Below are positions 62,315 to 64,000 of a stretch of DNA of 64,000 bases, one piece after another. How positions within the stretch are numbered: position 1 is the stretch's first letter; the number at the start of each line of letters is the position of its first letter. A program made the position numbers and the translations under genes. A model generated the notes under the pieces. The model saw only the letters and a program-made list of their open reading frames with translations. It was not told the origin of the DNA and ran no database searches. Location: assembly GCA_018401495.1 (NCBI GenBank), contig JAGYJX010000006.1:496001-560000 (forward strand), in the 5' to 3' direction. This DNA is from Rhodospirillaceae bacterium (GTDB lineage Bacteria; Pseudomonadota; Alphaproteobacteria; Thalassobaculales; Thalassobaculaceae).

Positions 62315-63669
62315 TGAGCTTCGCGCCCCTGACCCCGATCGCCACCCTCCTGACCGATTTGGAGGCCGGCCGCAACAGCGCCACCGCGCTCCTGGAGACG
62401 GCGCTGCAGCGCGCCGGCGACCCCGCCGGCGAGGGCGCGCTGGCGTTCGTCAAGCTGACGCCGGAGACCGCCCGCGCCGAGGCCGAGGCGAGCGACCGGC
62501 TGCGCCGCGCCGGGGTGGCGCCGCGGCCGCTGGAAGGCCTGCCGATCTCGATCAAGGATCTGTTCGACGTCCGCGGCCACGTCACCACCGCCGGCTCGCG
62601 CGTGATGGCGGGGGAGCCGCCGGCCTCAAGCGACGCCCCGGCGATCGCCCGGCTGCGCGCCGCCGGCGCCGTGCTGGTCGGCCGCACCAACATGACGGAG
62701 TTCGCGTTCTCCGGCATCGGCATCAACCCGCACTACGGCACGCCGGCCAACCCCTGGGACCGCGCGACCCGTCGGATTCCGGGCGGCTCCTCGGCCGGTG
62801 CTGCGGTCAGCGTCGCCGACGGCATGGCCACCGTCGGCATCGGGTCCGACACCGGCGGGTCGGTTCGCATCCCGAGCGGGCTGTGCGGCCTGGCCGGCTT
62901 CAAGCCGACCCAGCGCCGGGTGCCGACCGCCGGCGCCTGCCCGCTGTCGACCTCGCTCGACTCGATCGGCCCGCTGGCGCCCACCATCGCCTGCGCCGCC
63001 CGCGTCCACCAGGTGATGGCGGGCGAGGCGGTGCGGCCGATCGCCCGGCGGCCGGTCGCCGGCCTGCGGCTCGCGGTGCCGCAGAGCTTCGTGCTCGAGG
63101 ATCTCGACGCCACCACCGCCCGGACCTTCGAGGCGGCGCTGTCCAGGCTGTCCGCGGCCGGCGCGATCGTCACCGAGATTCCGTTCCGCGAGCTGCTGGA
63201 GATCGCCGACGCCAACGCCAAGGGCGGCTTCGCGGCGGTGGAGTGCTACGAGGCGCACGCCCGCCACGTGCTGCGCGATCCCGACGCCTTCGACCCGCGG
63301 GTGCTGGTCCGCATCCGGCGCGCCACCGACCAGAGCGCGATCGACTACATCACGCTGGTGCGCCGCCGCGCCGAGATCCAGGCGGCCTGCAACGCGGTCT
63401 CCGCGCCGTTCGACGCGGTGGTGATGCCGACCACCGCCCGGATCGCGCCGCCGATCGCCGAACTGGAGGCGAGCGACGCCGAGTTCGCCAAGGTCAACCT
63501 GCTGATGCTGCGGAACTGCGCCGTCGGCAACTTCCTGGACCGCTGCGCCGCCACCGTGCCGGTGCACGAGGCCGGCGCCGCTCCGGTCGGGCTGATGCTG
63601 ATGGGCGAGACCATGGCCGACGACGCCCTGCTGTCGGTCGCGGCTGCGGTGGAGGCCGTGTTCCGCTGA
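62314..63669 (+). CDS. Amidase signature family enzyme
   Basis: This 451-aa hydrolase has the Ser-cisSer-Lys triad: LPISIKDLFDVRG with the lysine near residue 74, PGGSSAGAAVSVADG with the cis-serine, and SDTGGSVRIPSGLCG with the nucleophile near residue 175. It cleaves amide bonds in the cytoplasm. It is fused translationally (TGATG) to the DUF2848 gene, so both act in one pathway; the natural amide is not evident. Confidence 0.93.
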   Translation: MSFAPLTPIATLLTDLEAGRNSATALLETALQRAGDPAGEGALAFVKLTPETARAEAEASDRLRRAGVAPRPLEGLPISIKDLFDVRGHVTTAGSRVMAGEPPASSDAPAIARLRAAGAVLVGRTNMTEFAFSGIGINPHYGTPANPWDRATRRIPGGSSAGAAVSVADGMATVGIGSDTGGSVRIPSGLCGLAGFKPTQRRVPTAGACPLSTSLDSIGPLAPTIACAARVHQVMAGEAVRPIARRPVAGLRLAVPQSFVLEDLDATTARTFEAALSRLSAAGAIVTEIPFRELLEIADANAKGGFAAVECYEAHARHVLRDPDAFDPRVLVRIRRATDQSAIDYITLVRRRAEIQAACNAVSAPFDAVVMPTTARIAPPIAELEASDAEFAKVNLLMLRNCAVGNFLDRCAATVPVHEAGAAPVGLMLMGETMADDALLSVAAAVEAVFR

Positions 63670-63826
63670 CCGGCGGACCGGCATCGGCATGGTCCGCAGT
63701 CCAGTGCTCGGCGGGGGCGCATCGCTTTGTGAAGGTCTTGCGACTCCGGCTTTGCGCCCACACGTTCGTAGGCGTAGCCTGAACGCTCGGGCACATTCCG
63801 GCCCGGACCAGAGAAAGGAGGTGCGT

Positions 63827-63994
63827 ATGACCACCACCGATCGGATCGACAGCCTGCGGTCGCGCCACGCCAACCTGGAAGAGAAGCTGGAGGGCGAAGA
63901 AACGCGGCCGCATCCTGACGACACGCTGGTACACGACCTGAAGCGACGAAAGCTCGCCATCAAGGACGAAATCGCCCGACTCGAACGCGTTTAA
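63827..63994 (+). CDS. DUF465 (YdcH-like) small protein
   Basis: This 55-aa helical hairpin protein matches DUF465/YdcH: SLRSRHANLEEKLEGEE then VHDLKRRKLAIKDEIARLE. Function is unknown. It has a perfect AAAGGAGGTG ribosome site before the ATG at 63827 and is probably well expressed. Confidence 0.9.
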   Translation: MTTTDRIDSLRSRHANLEEKLEGEETRPHPDDTLVHDLKRRKLAIKDEIARLERV

Positions 63995-64000
63995 TTTCGC

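Overview
The window reads as a GC-rich (by eye roughly 65-70 %) alphaproteobacterial chromosome, most likely Rhodospirillales-like, carrying a mobile island at its left end. The lineage evidence is a two-component pair with an HWE/HisKA_2 kinase and an EcfG-type (GGAACC-N16-CGTT) promoter, an RHH_4 ribbon-helix-helix protein, a TIGR01459 HAD protein, and a pseudaminic-acid cluster with a FlmG-like TPR glycosyltransferase.

Bases 1-8119 are a defence-type operon cut by the left edge: the C-terminal part of an MmeI/type IIG-like DNA methyltransferase, an unknown 169-aa protein, an SF2 helicase, a GIY-YIG (T5orf172-like) nuclease and a 694-aa reverse transcriptase. Junctions are ATGA or short overlaps, so the genes look like one translationally coupled unit. 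An ISL3-family element (983-2477, 8-bp target duplication) sits inside the second gene; removing it and one duplication restores an intact reading frame. The RT gene is visibly AT-richer than everything around it. Bases 8523-15254 form a mobilisation module: ArdC antirestriction protein, serine resolvase, two related unknown proteins (one exported), a DUF2958 protein, a relaxase and MobC. No type IV secretion genes are seen, so transfer would need a helper.

From 15583 the sequence is ordinary chromosome. 15.6-17.8 kb: HWE kinase and stand-alone response regulator. 17.8-22.6 kb: gamma-glutamyltransferase, a divergent LysR/TcuA-like pair, and two truncated gene remnants joined head to head. 22.7-27.0 kb: a PTS-dependent dihydroxyacetone kinase operon (dhaL, dhaM, HPr, EI, a regulator, dhaK). 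27.1-28.7 kb: MarR plus a Tat-exported nitroreductase-like protein with a clear palindromic operator. 28.7-35.1 kb: CoA-transferase, HMG-CoA-lyase-like enzyme, a TctABC carboxylate transporter and an AraC regulator. 35.3-38.5 kb: a large DUF4347/RTX secreted protein. 38.5-46.5 kb: pyrD, a degenerate EAL protein, a HAD protein, RHH and Lrp regulators, YbaK, a PNPOx-like protein, rpmB, RraA-like and glutamine-synthetase-like genes.

46.5-57.1 kb is a pseudaminic-acid/flagellin-glycosylation-type cluster (pseH, pseG, pseI, an SpsF-like cytidylyltransferase, three methyltransferases, an ATP-grasp enzyme, a TPR glycosyltransferase and a TIGR04372 glycosyltransferase) in which the first eight genes strictly alternate strand. 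pseB and pseC are not in the window. 57.2-64.0 kb holds an exported YbjN-like protein, an EamA exporter, a cation/proton antiporter, a DUF2848-amidase pair and a DUF465 protein.

More than a dozen otherwise healthy genes carry one or a few single-base frameshifts, spread over the whole window. I read most of these as sequencing or assembly errors rather than true pseudogenes and give the full reconstructed extents. No rRNA, tRNA or CRISPR array was recognised.
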